Source: Pseudacidovorax sp. NFM-22
GTDB taxonomy: Bacteria; Pseudomonadota; Gammaproteobacteria; Burkholderiales; Burkholderiaceae_C
Direction: 5' to 3'
Length of the DNA: 64,000 nucleotides
Assembly (NCBI RefSeq): GCF_021401245.1
Contig: NZ_JACBFY010000001.1
Location: 186,001 to 250,000, forward strand
Shown here: positions 18,390 through 27,025 of the stretch, one piece after another
How the letters are laid out: every line of letters starts with the position of its first letter
Position numbering within the stretch: the stretch's first letter is position 1
The notes under the pieces: model-generated
What the model saw: the letters and a program-made list of their open reading frames with translations, nothing else
The model's database searches: none
What the model was told of the DNA's origin: nothing
Position numbers and translations under genes: made by a program

Positions 18390-19709
18390 ATGACGACCAC
18401 GACCGACATCTCCGCTTCCGCCGACACCGGCACCGCCCTGCGCTTCATCACCTGCGGCTCGGTGGACGACGGCAAGAGCACCCTCATCGGCCGCCTGCTG
18501 GTGGACAGCCGGGCCGTGCTGGCCGACCAGCTGGCCGGCGTGCAGCGCGGCGGCGAGACCGACCTGGCGCTGCTGACCGACGGCCTCTCGGCCGAGCGTG
18601 AGCAGGGCATCACCATCGACGTCGCCTACCGCTATTTCTCCACCGCCCAGCGCAAGTTCATCATCGGCGACGCGCCGGGGCATGAGCAGTACACCCGCAA
18701 CATGGTGACGGCCGCCTCCAGCGCCGATGCCGCCGTGGTGCTGGTCGATGCCACCAAGCTGCCCTGGGCGGCCGAGGTGGGCGACGGCGAGGTGGTGGTG
18801 CGCGAGCTGCTGCCGCAGACCCGCCGCCACATGCTGCTGGCCCATCTGCTGCGCGTGCAGTCCATCGTGGTGGCCGTCAACAAGCTCGACGCCATCGACG
18901 ACGCGGCGCTGGCCTTCGAGCGCATCGCTGGCGCGCTGAACGACTTCGCGGCCGCCGCCGGCGTGCGCGTGGAAGCCATCGTGCCCATCTCCGCCCTCAA
19001 GGGCTGGAACGTCACCGAGCCGCACCGCGAAGGCGCCGCCGGCTGGGCCGGCTACGAAGGCCCGAGCCTGCTCGAACTGCTGGAGGCGCTGCCCGTGACG
19101 GCCGCCGAGACGCAGCAGCCCTTCACCTTCCCGGTGCAGTGGGTGGAGAAGTTCTCGTCCTCCGCCGACACCAGCCAGGGCCGCCGCATCTTCTGGGGCC
19201 GCGTCGGCGGCGGCCAGGTGGTGCCCGGCCAGCGCGTGACCGTGCTGCCCAGCGGACAGACCGCCACCGTGGCCCGCGTGCTGGACCATGTGCGCCGCGA
19301 ACACGGCGTGGCCGCGGGCCACAGCGCCGGCATCGTGCTGGACCGCGAAGTCGACGTCTCGCGCGGCGACTGGCTGCTGGAACCCGGCGCCTTCGAGCCG
19401 ACCCGCGAGATCACCGCCACCGTCGCCTGGCTGGACGACGAACCGCTGGTGCCCGGCCGCGTCTACTGGGCGCTGCAGGGCCACCGCTGGGTCAAGGCCA
19501 AAGTGCAGCGCATCGTGGACCGGCTCAACATCGGCACGCTCGACGCCGAGGCCGCCACGCAGCTGGACGCCAACGCCATCGGCCAGGTCGTGCTGGCCCT
19601 GCAGCAACCGCTGGCCGTGCAGCCCTTCACCGCCTCGCGCACGCTGGGCTCGCTGGTGCTGGTCGACACGGCCTCGCACCGCACCTGCGCAGCCGTCCTG
19701 GTGCGCTGA
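18390..19709 (+). CDS. cysN: Sulfate adenylyltransferase subunit 1 (GTPase)
   Basis: A 439-residue EF-Tu-like GTPase that drives APS formation in the CysDN complex. G1 is GSVDDGKSTLIGRLL, G3 DAPGHEQYTRNM and G4 NKLD. Switch-I contains EREQGITIDVAYRYF. The chain ends after the beta-barrel domains with no C-terminal APS kinase, so it is CysN rather than the CysNC fusion. Last gene of the cysHDN unit. Confidence 0.95.
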   Translation: MTTTTDISASADTGTALRFITCGSVDDGKSTLIGRLLVDSRAVLADQLAGVQRGGETDLALLTDGLSAEREQGITIDVAYRYFSTAQRKFIIGDAPGHEQYTRNMVTAASSADAAVVLVDATKLPWAAEVGDGEVVVRELLPQTRRHMLLAHLLRVQSIVVAVNKLDAIDDAALAFERIAGALNDFAAAAGVRVEAIVPISALKGWNVTEPHREGAAGWAGYEGPSLLELLEALPVTAAETQQPFTFPVQWVEKFSSSADTSQGRRIFWGRVGGGQVVPGQRVTVLPSGQTATVARVLDHVRREHGVAAGHSAGIVLDREVDVSRGDWLLEPGAFEPTREITATVAWLDDEPLVPGRVYWALQGHRWVKAKVQRIVDRLNIGTLDAEAATQLDANAIGQVVLALQQPLAVQPFTASRTLGSLVLVDTASHRTCAAVLVR

Positions 19710-19865
19710 AAAGGTGTGAACGGCCGCGCCCGGCCGTCGCGCCGGGCACGCCGACGACCTTCAAATCCTTTCTGGCGCCGTTGCCAGTGTTGCCATGCCC
19801 GCCGAGGCATGGGCCGCCCTTTACAATCTCGGGTTTTTCCCGACTCCTTCACCAGCCATCCAGCC

Positions 19866-20195
19866 ATGACCCACGTCGTTTCCGAGAACTGCATCCGCTG
19901 TAAGTACACCGATTGCGTCGACGTGTGTCCCGTGGACTGCTTCCGCGAAGGGCCGAACATGCTGGTGATCGACCCCGACGAGTGCATCGACTGCGCCGTG
20001 TGCATTCCCGAGTGCCCGGCCAACGCGATCTACGCCGAGGAAGACCTGCCGGCCGACCAGCTCGCCTTCATCAAGCTCAATGCCGAGCTGGCCCGTGCCG
20101 ACGGCTGGAAGAGCATCACCAAGCGCAAGGCCGCGCTGCCCGATGCCGACGAGTGGAAAGACAAGCCCAACAAGCTGGCCGAACTGGTCAAGTAA
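19866..20195 (+). CDS. fdxA: 7Fe (3Fe-4S/4Fe-4S) ferredoxin
   Basis: A 109-residue low-potential electron carrier. The N-terminus has the cluster motifs of the Azotobacter FdI/FdxA family: [17 protein letters not shown] and [16 protein letters not shown], followed by the characteristic charged C-terminal tail. It sits just before a ferredoxin-NADP reductase gene (18 bases), so the two probably form a redox pair. The upstream 156 bases include a TACAAT hexamer (19822-19827) that could be a -10 element with a short leader. Confidence 0.93.
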   Translation: MTHVVSENCIRCKYTDCVDVCPVDCFREGPNMLVIDPDECIDCAVCIPECPANAIYAEEDLPADQLAFIKLNAELARADGWKSITKRKAALPDADEWKDKPNKLAELVK

Positions 20196-20213
20196 GTTCG
20201 GCCGATTGAGCGC

Positions 20214-21263
20214 GTGACCGGCCAGGCCCCGCCTTCGCACCTGGACACAGGCGCCCTCATCATCGGCGCCGGCCCGGCCGGCCTGTTCCAGGCCTTCCAA
20301 CTGGGCCTGCTCGAAATCCCCTGCCGCATCGTCGACGCCCTGCCCCATGCGGGCGGCCAGTGCGTCGAGCTGTACGGCCACAAACCCATCTACGACATTC
20401 CCGGCACCCCCGTCACCACGGGGGCCGGGCTTGCCGAGTCCTTGCTCGCGCAGATCGCGCCGTTCCAGGTGCCGATGCACCTGGGCGAACAGGTGGCGAC
20501 GCTGCAGCGCGAGCAGCCGGGCGACGCCGACGCCCATTGGCTGGCAACGACCTCGGCCGGTACCCGCTTCCGTGCGAAGGCCGTCGTCATCGCCGCGGGC
20601 GTGGGGGCCTTCGTGCCCAAGCGGCTGAGCGTCGAGGGCGCCGAGGCCCACGAGGGCCGCAGCCTCTTCTATCACCCGTCGGATCTTTCGCGCTTTGCGG
20701 GCCAGTCCGTGGTCGTCCATGGCGGCGAGGACGCGGCCGTGGAAGCCGCGCTGGGCCTGGTCGGCGTGGCGCGCGACGTGACGCTGCTGCACCGCCGCGA
20801 TGTCTTCCGCGCCGACGACGCGCTGCTCGCCGCCCTGCGCCAGCGCATCGATGCGGGCGACATCCACATCGCCGTCGGCCAGCCCAGCGCCTTCGATGGC
20901 CGGTCGCTCACCATCGACACGCCCGATGGCGAAACGCGCGCATTGCCGCTCGACGCGCTGATCGTCTGCCAGGGCATCTCGCCCCGCCTCGGCCCCATCG
21001 CCGATTGGGGGCTGGAACTGGAGCGCAAGCAGATCCCCGTTGACACGCAGCGCTTCCAGACGCGCGAAGCCGGCCTGTACGCCGTGGGCGACATCAACAC
21101 CTACCCGGGCAAGCGCAAGCTGATCGTGAGTGCCTTCCACGAGGCGACGCTCGCCGCCTGGGCAGTGGCCGAGCGGGTGTTCGACGGCAAGGTGCCGCCG
21201 CTGCAATACACCACCACCAGCACCCGTCTTCGCGAACTGCTGGGCGCGACCTCGCCGCGTTGA
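20214..21263 (+). CDS. Ferredoxin--NADP reductase, thioredoxin-reductase-like
   Basis: A 349-residue FAD enzyme of the TrxR-like ferredoxin-NADP reductase type. The FAD site is LIIGAGPAGLFQAFQLG near the N-terminus, the NADP region contains VVVHGGEDAAVEAAL, and the second FAD segment is LYAVGDINTYPGKRKLIVSAFHEA. The CxxC redox pair of true thioredoxin reductases is absent, which separates it from TrxB. The start is a GTG at 20214, 18 bases after fdxA. Electrons probably pass between NADPH and the upstream ferredoxin. Confidence 0.88.
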   Translation: MTGQAPPSHLDTGALIIGAGPAGLFQAFQLGLLEIPCRIVDALPHAGGQCVELYGHKPIYDIPGTPVTTGAGLAESLLAQIAPFQVPMHLGEQVATLQREQPGDADAHWLATTSAGTRFRAKAVVIAAGVGAFVPKRLSVEGAEAHEGRSLFYHPSDLSRFAGQSVVVHGGEDAAVEAALGLVGVARDVTLLHRRDVFRADDALLAALRQRIDAGDIHIAVGQPSAFDGRSLTIDTPDGETRALPLDALIVCQGISPRLGPIADWGLELERKQIPVDTQRFQTREAGLYAVGDINTYPGKRKLIVSAFHEATLAAWAVAERVFDGKVPPLQYTTTSTRLRELLGATSPR

Positions 21264-21308
21264 TCGGCGGCAAGCCGCGCCGCCCTCCCACTCTTACAAT
21301 CCGCGACT

Positions 21309-21468
21309 CGCTAGGGGTGCCGGGCTTCGCTGGAAGCCGGGCTGAGAAGACACCCTTTGAACCTGTTCGGCCGGCCCGACGCATCGTCCACGATGCATGA
21401 AGACCGGCCGGCGCCGCGAAGCACCAAGCGTGCTGGCGGCCTGAGGTAATCCTCGCGCAGGGAAGCAG
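21309..21468 (+). promoter_or_regulatory. TPP riboswitch (THI element) with an enlarged P4/P5 junction
   Basis: Conserved blocks in order are CTAGGGGTGC (21311), P3 hairpin CCGGGCTTC/GGAAGCCGG, GCTGAGAAGACACCC, TTTGAACCTG, GAGGTAATCCTC (P5 loop with UAAU, 21443-21454) and GCGCAGGGAAGC. Between ACCTG and the P5 hairpin, 73 extra bases (21368-21440) form two further hairpins, including GCATCGT/ACGATGC and AGCAC/GTGCT arms. It precedes the transporter gene cytX, so thiamin pyrophosphate should lower expression of the cluster. A TACAAT hexamer (21295-21300) may be its -10. Confidence 0.93.
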
Positions 21469-21560
21469 CTCCGGTGGCCCGCACGGGCCTGCGCCGGGCC
21501 AGAAGGGGCCGGCGCCGTCGGCGGTGCTTCCTGTGCCCGACCGCTCTGGAGCAACGACGC

Positions 21561-22892
21561 ATGGCCTTGAACGACGCATCCACCCCACCCGCCAACGAGG
21601 CGCTGACCCCGCTGCCCGACGCGCGCCGAGCCTTCCGCTGGCACGACCACCTGTCGCTGTGGTTCAGCCTGGGCGTGGGCCTGCTGGTGATGCAGGTGGG
21701 CGCCTTCCTGGTGCCGGCGGTGGGCACGCGCGATGCCGTGGTGGCCATCGTGGTCGGCTCGCTGATCGGCGCCGGCCTGCTGGCCTGGACGGCGCGGCTG
21801 GGGTGCCAGACAGGGCTCGCGAGCGCCGGCCTGATGCACTCGGCCTACGGCAGCGTGTTCGCGCGGCTGCCGGTGGTGCTCAACATCGTCCAGCTGGTCG
21901 GCTGGACCACCTTCGAGCTGGTCATCATGCGCGAGGGCACCCAGGCCATCGCCAAGCAGGCCTTCGGCCTGTCGCTGGATTCCGTGGGAGGTGCGCTGGC
22001 CGCCACGCTGCTGTGGGGCGCCGTGCTGCTGGCGCTGCTGTCGGGCTCGATGGTGTCGCTGGTGCGCCGCTTCGTCAGCCGCTTCGGCCTGCCGCTGGTG
22101 GTGCTGTCGCTGATCTGGCTCACCTGGCAGTTCGCCGGCAAGCTGCAGGCGCAGGGCTTCGAGGCCTTCTGGCAGCGCCAGGGCGACGGCAGCATGGGCC
22201 TGTTCAGCGCCATGGACCTGGTGATCGCGATGCCCGTTTCCTGGCTGCCGCTCGTGGCCGACTATGCGCGCCACGGCCTGCGCGCCCAGCCGGGCAAGCC
22301 GGGCGGCGCCTTCACCGGCACCTGGATCGGCTATGCCGTGGCCAACCTCTGGTGCTATGCCCTGGGTGTGATGGTGGCCAGCACGGCGGCACCGGGCACC
22401 ACGCTCGTGATGGCGCTGCTGCTCGCGCAGGGTGGCCTGGTGGCGCTCGGGCTGATCCTCATCGACGAGCTGGACAACGCCTACGGTGACGTCTATTCGG
22501 GTTCTGTCTCCATGCACAGCCTGCGCCCGCGCTGGAGCGTTCGCCGCTGGGGGCTGCTGATCGCGCTGGTCTGCGTGGCCCTGGCGCTGGTGCTGCCCAT
22601 GCACGCGCTGGAGCCCTTCCTGCTGATGCTGAGCTCGGTGTTCGTGCCCCTCTACGGCGTGATCCTGGGCCGGCTGGGTGGCGGTGGTGTGCCGCTGCCG
22701 GCCGGACGCAAGGTGGACCTGAGCGCCGCCGCGGTGTGGATTGCCGGCATCGCCGTCTACCACGGCTGCGCGGCGTGGGGGCCGCAGTGGGGCTCGGCCC
22801 TGCCAGCGCTGTTGCTGACCTTCGTGCTGGCCCGGCTGACGCGGCCTACAGCGGCAGGCGCACCGTCGCCTGCGGCGCAAAGCCATGGTTGA
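21561..22892 (+). CDS. cytX: Putative hydroxymethylpyrimidine transporter (NCS1 family)
   Basis: A 443-residue inner-membrane protein with about twelve helices, of the NCS1 cytosine-permease type found under TPP riboswitches. Helix 1 has HDHLSLWFSLGVGLLVMQVGAFLVP. A conserved stretch MDLVIAMPVSWLPLVADYARHG fits CytX. Its genetic position, first after the riboswitch, suggests import of the thiamin pyrimidine moiety. The ATG at 21561 follows GGAG at 21549-21552. Its last 47 bases overlap the oppositely transcribed thiD. Confidence 0.88.
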   Translation: MALNDASTPPANEALTPLPDARRAFRWHDHLSLWFSLGVGLLVMQVGAFLVPAVGTRDAVVAIVVGSLIGAGLLAWTARLGCQTGLASAGLMHSAYGSVFARLPVVLNIVQLVGWTTFELVIMREGTQAIAKQAFGLSLDSVGGALAATLLWGAVLLALLSGSMVSLVRRFVSRFGLPLVVLSLIWLTWQFAGKLQAQGFEAFWQRQGDGSMGLFSAMDLVIAMPVSWLPLVADYARHGLRAQPGKPGGAFTGTWIGYAVANLWCYALGVMVASTAAPGTTLVMALLLAQGGLVALGLILIDELDNAYGDVYSGSVSMHSLRPRWSVRRWGLLIALVCVALALVLPMHALEPFLLMLSSVFVPLYGVILGRLGGGGVPLPAGRKVDLSAAAVWIAGIAVYHGCAAWGPQWGSALPALLLTFVLARLTRPTAAGAPSPAAQSHG

Positions 22893-23682
22893 GCGGGCCG
22901 TGGCCTTCGCCCACCTTGACGGTGACGCCGGCCTGCATGGCGCCGCGCACGTACTCGCGGGCATCGGCCACCGCCTGGGGCAGCGGCTTGCCCAGCGCCA
23001 GCCCGCAGGCGATGGCCGAGGACAGCGTGCAGCCCGTGCCATGCAGGTTGCGGCTCTGGATGCGGGGCGCGGCGAAGCGGTGGCGCGCGCCATCGGCCAG
23101 GGCCAGCAGGTCCACGACCTCCTCGCCCGGCAGGTGGCCCCCCTTGAGCAGCACGCCTCGTGCCCCCTGCGCCAGCAGCTCGGCCGCGGCGCCTTCCAGC
23201 GCATCGGCGTCCGCAATCGCATGGCCCACCAGCAGCGCCGCCTCGTCCAGGTTGGGCGTGATCAGCACCGCACGCGGGAAGAGTTCGGCCACCAGCCGCG
23301 CCACCGTCTCGGCGGCGATCAGCCGGTCGCCGCTGGTGGCGACCATGACCGGGTCGAGCACCACGTTGGGCAGGCGGTAATGGTCGATGGCCCAGGCCAC
23401 CACCTCCACCACCTCGGGCGCATGCAGCATGCCCAGCTTGACGGCATCGACGCCGATGTCCTCGATCACGGCCTTCAACTGGGCCTTGAGGAAGGCGGGC
23501 GGCACGGCATGGATGCCGCTCACGCCGCGGGTGTTCTGCGCGGTGAGGGCCGTGATGGCGCTCATGCCGTAGCAGCCCAGCGCGGCGAAGGTCTTGAGGT
23601 CGGCCTGGATGCCGGCGCCGCCGCCGCTGTCGGAGCCGGCGATGGTGAGCACGCGCGCGTAGCGCTGGGTGGGAAGGGTCAT
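22846..23682 (-). CDS. thiD: Hydroxymethylpyrimidine/phosphomethylpyrimidine kinase
   Basis: A 278-residue ribokinase-fold enzyme that phosphorylates HMP and HMP-P on the pyrimidine branch of thiamin synthesis. N-terminal VLTIAGSDSGGGAGIQADLKTF is diagnostic. DPVMVATSGD and NLHGTGCTLSSAIA mark the nucleotide and anion-hole regions. Start taken as the ATG read from 23682 (MTLPTQRY). It is convergent with cytX, overlapping it by 47 bases, and divergent from thiO across 41 bases, so it is outside the reach of the riboswitch. Confidence 0.95.
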   Translation of the reverse strand: MTLPTQRYARVLTIAGSDSGGGAGIQADLKTFAALGCYGMSAITALTAQNTRGVSGIHAVPPAFLKAQLKAVIEDIGVDAVKLGMLHAPEVVEVVAWAIDHYRLPNVVLDPVMVATSGDRLIAAETVARLVAELFPRAVLITPNLDEAALLVGHAIADADALEGAAAELLAQGARGVLLKGGHLPGEEVVDLLALADGARHRFAAPRIQSRNLHGTGCTLSSAIACGLALGKPLPQAVADAREYVRGAMQAGVTVKVGEGHGPLNHGFAPQATVRLPL

Positions 23683-23723
23683 GGGGCGGAAATTATGCGT
23701 GCAGCAGTGAACGAGGCGGTTCG

Positions 23724-24824
23724 ATGACGGACACCACGATGGACTTCGACAAGGCCTGGGTACTGGGCGGCGGCCTGATGGGCCGGCTGATGGCACTCAG
23801 CCTCGCCCGCGCCGGTTGCGCGGTGGAACTGCACGAGGCCCAGGGCCCCGACGCCCAGGGCGCCGCTGCGCGCGTGGCGGCGGCCATGCTGGCGCCGTTG
23901 GCCGAGTCGGCCGTGGCGCCGCTGTCGGTGGTGCGCATGGGCGAATACGCGCTCGGCCGCTGGCCGCAGTTGCTGGCCGGACTGCCAGCACCGGTGTTCT
24001 TCCAACAGGCCGGCACGCTGGTCGTCTGGCACCGGCAGGACGCCGCGGACGCCGGCCGCCTGGGCCGCACCCTGGTCCACAACCAGGCGCAGCAGCCCTC
24101 GCTGGCGGCGCCGCAGTCGCTGGACGCAACGGCCCTGGCCGAGGCCGAGCCCGCCCTGGCCGGCCGCTTCATGCAGGGCCTGCTGCTGCCCGGCGAAGGC
24201 CAGCTCGACAACCGCCAGCTGCTTGCCGCGCTGCAGCAGGCGCTGGAGGCGCATCCCCAGGTGCGCTTGCACTGGCACAGTGCCCGCAACCCGCAGGACC
24301 TCTCCCCCGGCCCGCGCGAGCGCGTGATCGACTGCCGCGGCCTGGGTGCGCATGCGCAGTGGCCGGCCGTGCGCGGCGTGCGCGGCGAGGTGGCGCGCAT
24401 CCATGCGCCCGAAGTGACGCTGCAGCGGCCGACGCGGCTGGTGCATCCGCGCTATCCCATCTACATCGCGCCCAAGCAGGACCACCTGTTCGTGATCGGC
24501 GCGACCGAGATCGAATCGGACGACATGTCGCCGCCCAGCGTGCGCTCGGTGCTGGAGCTGCTGTCGGCCGCCTACACCGTGCACAGCGGCTTTGCCGAGG
24601 CGCGCATCGTCGAGATCGCCGCCCAGTGCCGCCCCACCCTGCCCGACAACCTGCCGGCACTGCGCTGGCTGGGCGAACGGGTGCTGCAGATCAACGGGCT
24701 CTACCGCCACGGCTTCATGATCGCGCCGGCCATGCTCGACGCCGCGATGCAGAGCCTGCAGCACCGCGAATCGCCGCTGGCCGACCAGTTGCAGATCGGC
24801 ATCGAACACCTTCCCGCCCGATGA
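23724..24824 (+). CDS. thiO: Glycine oxidase, FAD-dependent
   Basis: A 366-residue DAO-family flavoprotein that makes dehydroglycine (iminoacetate) for the thiazole ring. The FAD motif is AWVLGGGLMGRLMALSLA, and the C-terminal FAD loop includes INGLYRHGFMIAPAM. RPTLPDNLPALRWLG is typical of the family. Its stop overlaps the thiS start (ATGATGA), which supports assignment as ThiO rather than a generic amino-acid oxidase. Confidence 0.9.
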   Translation: MTDTTMDFDKAWVLGGGLMGRLMALSLARAGCAVELHEAQGPDAQGAAARVAAAMLAPLAESAVAPLSVVRMGEYALGRWPQLLAGLPAPVFFQQAGTLVVWHRQDAADAGRLGRTLVHNQAQQPSLAAPQSLDATALAEAEPALAGRFMQGLLLPGEGQLDNRQLLAALQQALEAHPQVRLHWHSARNPQDLSPGPRERVIDCRGLGAHAQWPAVRGVRGEVARIHAPEVTLQRPTRLVHPRYPIYIAPKQDHLFVIGATEIESDDMSPPSVRSVLELLSAAYTVHSGFAEARIVEIAAQCRPTLPDNLPALRWLGERVLQINGLYRHGFMIAPAMLDAAMQSLQHRESPLADQLQIGIEHLPAR

Positions 24825-25021
24825 TGAACATCCTGCTCAACGGCGAGCCGCGCGAGCTGCCTTCCGGCGCCACGCTGGCCGACGCCATCGCTTTGCTCGA
24901 CCCCGCCCCGCCCTTCGCGGCCGCCGTCAACCGCGACTTCGTGCCCCGCTCGGCCTATGCCGGGCGCGCCCTGCAGGCCGGCGACGAGGTCGAGGTGATC
25001 CGCCCCGTCACCGGGGGTTGA
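24821..25021 (+). CDS. thiS: Sulfur carrier protein ThiS
   Basis: A 66-residue ubiquitin-fold carrier, thiocarboxylated at its C-terminal Gly-Gly (ends PVTGG) and donating sulfur to the thiazole synthase. It begins ILLNGEPRELPSGATLADAI, as expected. Two ATG codons in tandem at 24821 and 24824 are both possible starts; the first overlaps the thiO stop by 4 bases. No thiF adenylating enzyme is present here; a MoeB-like protein elsewhere may serve. Confidence 0.9.
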   Translation: MMNILLNGEPRELPSGATLADAIALLDPAPPFAAAVNRDFVPRSAYAGRALQAGDEVEVIRPVTGG

Positions 25022-25045
25022 GATGCTGACCACGCCTGCGCCCTG

Positions 25046-25082
25046 CCCCCTCTCCCCGGCCCTCTCCCGCGAGGGGAGAGGG
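25046..25082. repeat. REP-like GC-rich hairpin repeat between thiS and thiG
   Basis: CCCTCTCCCC... pairs with ...GGGGAGAGGG around CCCGCGAG. It is closely related to the copies at 31084-31120 and 31161-31198. It probably forms an RNA hairpin in the thiS-thiG spacer and may influence relative expression. Confidence 0.65.
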
Positions 25083-25147
25083 AGCAATGCCGCTTCGCTG
25101 GACGACTGGCTCGACGGCGCTGCGGCCATCGACGAAAGGACACGCCC

Positions 25148-25969
25148 ATGACCACCCCCGATTCCACCGACGCGCTGGTGCTCTACGGCCAGCGCTTTGA
25201 GAGCCGCCTCCTGCTGGGCACCGCCCGCTATCCCTCGCCCGACGTGCTCGAGGCCGCCGTGCAGCGTGCCCGGCCAGCCATGCTCACCGCCTCGCTGCGC
25301 CGCCAGAGCGCGGCGCCCGGCGGCGCCAAGGCCGACAACGGCTTCTGGGAATTGCTGCGCCGCCTGGACGTGCCGGTGCTGCCCAACACCGCCGGCTGCC
25401 ACAGCGTGCAGGAGGCCATCGCCACCGCCCACATGGCGCGTGAGCTGTTCGAGACGCCCTGGATCAAGCTGGAGCTGATCGGCGACGACTACACCCTGCA
25501 GCCCGACACGCTGCAGCTGGTGGGCGCGGCCGAGCGGCTGATCAAGGACGGCTTCCAGGTGCTGCCCTACTGCACCGAGGACCTGGTGCTGTGCCAGCGC
25601 CTGGTCGATGTCGGCTGCCAGGCCGTGATGCCCTGGGCCGCGCCCATCGGCACCGGCCGCGGACCGGTCAACCCCTATGCCATGCAGGTGCTGCGCGAGC
25701 GGCTCACGGTGCCCATGCTGGTCGACGCCGGCCTGGGCCTGCCCTCGCATGCCTGCCAGGTGCTGGAATGGGGCTACGACGGCGTGCTGCTGAACACGGC
25801 CGTGGCCCTGGCGCAGGACCCGGTGGCGATGGCCGGCGCCTTCGCCGATGCGGTCGCCGCGGGGCGCGCGGCCTTCCGGGCAGGTGCCATGAGCGCGCAG
25901 GACGCGGCCCAACCCAGCACGCCCGTCCTGGGCACACCGTTCTGGCACCACGCCCAGAACGGCGGCTGA
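25148..25969 (+). CDS. thiG: Thiazole synthase
   Basis: A 273-residue TIM-barrel enzyme that condenses 1-deoxyxylulose-5-phosphate, iminoacetate and ThiS-thiocarboxylate. Diagnostic stretches are [53 protein letters not shown] and [13 protein letters not shown]. Length is normal for ThiG. It follows thiS after a 126-base spacer that carries a REP-like hairpin. Confidence 0.95.
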   Translation: MTTPDSTDALVLYGQRFESRLLLGTARYPSPDVLEAAVQRARPAMLTASLRRQSAAPGGAKADNGFWELLRRLDVPVLPNTAGCHSVQEAIATAHMARELFETPWIKLELIGDDYTLQPDTLQLVGAAERLIKDGFQVLPYCTEDLVLCQRLVDVGCQAVMPWAAPIGTGRGPVNPYAMQVLRERLTVPMLVDAGLGLPSHACQVLEWGYDGVLLNTAVALAQDPVAMAGAFADAVAAGRAAFRAGAMSAQDAAQPSTPVLGTPFWHHAQNGG

Positions 25970-26039
25970 GCCTGCTGCGGCGGTGCCTGCCGACGCGCGC
26001 CGCCGCCGCGCCCCCGCCAATAAGAACACGGAGCCATCC

Positions 26040-26957
26040 ATGAACGCCCAAGAGATCCAGACCGCCATCCTCTCCGCCCACGGTGGCCGCTTCGATGGAC
26101 ACCCACCGGTGGCGGTCGGCCCTTTCCACGACGAAGACCCGGTCTACCGGGGCGCCAAGGCCGCCTGCGCGGCGCTGGGCTTCATCGAGGTGGACGCCGA
26201 ATGCCTGGGCCGTGCCTGGCAGGCGATGACGAAACGCCTGGGCCGCTTCGACGCCAGCGCCTGGCCCGATGCGCCGGCCGACTTCGGACTGCGCGACTTT
26301 CCGCCCCAGTCCCGCGGCGATGCCTTCGCGCCCTGCCCCGTGGCGCTGGGCCTGTACGCCGTGCTGCCCGACGCCGAATGGGTCGGCCGTGCGGCGCGGG
26401 CCGGCATTCCGACGGTGCAACTGCGCTTCAAGTCCGACGACGCGGCCGCCGTCGCCCGCGAGATCGACGCCGCCATCGCCGCCGTCCGGGGCACCGACGC
26501 CCTGCTCTTCATCAACGACCACTGGCGGCAGGCCATCGCGGCCGGCGCCTACGGCGTGCACCTGGGCCAGGAAGACCTGGACGCGCTGACGGCGGATGAG
26601 GTCCAGGAACTGCGCGCCTCCGGCCTGCGGCTGGGCGTCAGCACCCATGGCTATGCCGAGATGGTGCGGGCCGACGCCGTGAGCCCCAGCTACCTCGCGC
26701 TGGGCGCCGTGTTCCCGACCACGCTCAAGAAGATGGCGACCGCGCCGCAGGGCCTGGCCCGCCTGCACGACTACGCGCGTTTGATGCGCGGCTATCCGCT
26801 GGTCGCCATCGGCGGCATCGACGCCGAACGGCTGCCGCAGGCGCTGGCCAGCGGCGTGGGCAGCATCGCGGTGGTGCGGGCCTTCGTCGGGGCGGACGAT
26901 CCGGAGGCTGCGGCGCGCATGCTGATGGCCCGGATGCACGAAGCGCCCCAGGCCTGA
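26040..26957 (+). CDS. thiE: Thiamin phosphate synthase with N-terminal extension
   Basis: A 305-residue protein. The C-terminal ~200 residues are a ThiE barrel (GLYAVLPDAEWVGRA, VQLRFK, LFINDHWRQAI, GVHLGQEDL, LGVSTHGYAEM, PTTLKKMA, AIGGID) that joins the pyrimidine and thiazole parts to give thiamin phosphate. Usual ThiE length is about 210, so roughly 100 residues are added at the front (AILSAHGGRFDGHPP, VYRGAKAACAALGFIEVDAE). That part matches no family I recognise. The ATG at 26040 is the only start that includes this well-conserved-looking region; there is no upstream gene overlap. Confidence 0.88.
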   Translation: MNAQEIQTAILSAHGGRFDGHPPVAVGPFHDEDPVYRGAKAACAALGFIEVDAECLGRAWQAMTKRLGRFDASAWPDAPADFGLRDFPPQSRGDAFAPCPVALGLYAVLPDAEWVGRAARAGIPTVQLRFKSDDAAAVAREIDAAIAAVRGTDALLFINDHWRQAIAAGAYGVHLGQEDLDALTADEVQELRASGLRLGVSTHGYAEMVRADAVSPSYLALGAVFPTTLKKMATAPQGLARLHDYARLMRGYPLVAIGGIDAERLPQALASGVGSIAVVRAFVGADDPEAAARMLMARMHEAPQA

Positions 26958-27025
26958 GCCTGGAGCGCTTCCATCAGCCGCCCAAAAGCGACCTGGCGCA
27001 GCCCCGCCACCGCGGGCTGCCGGCC

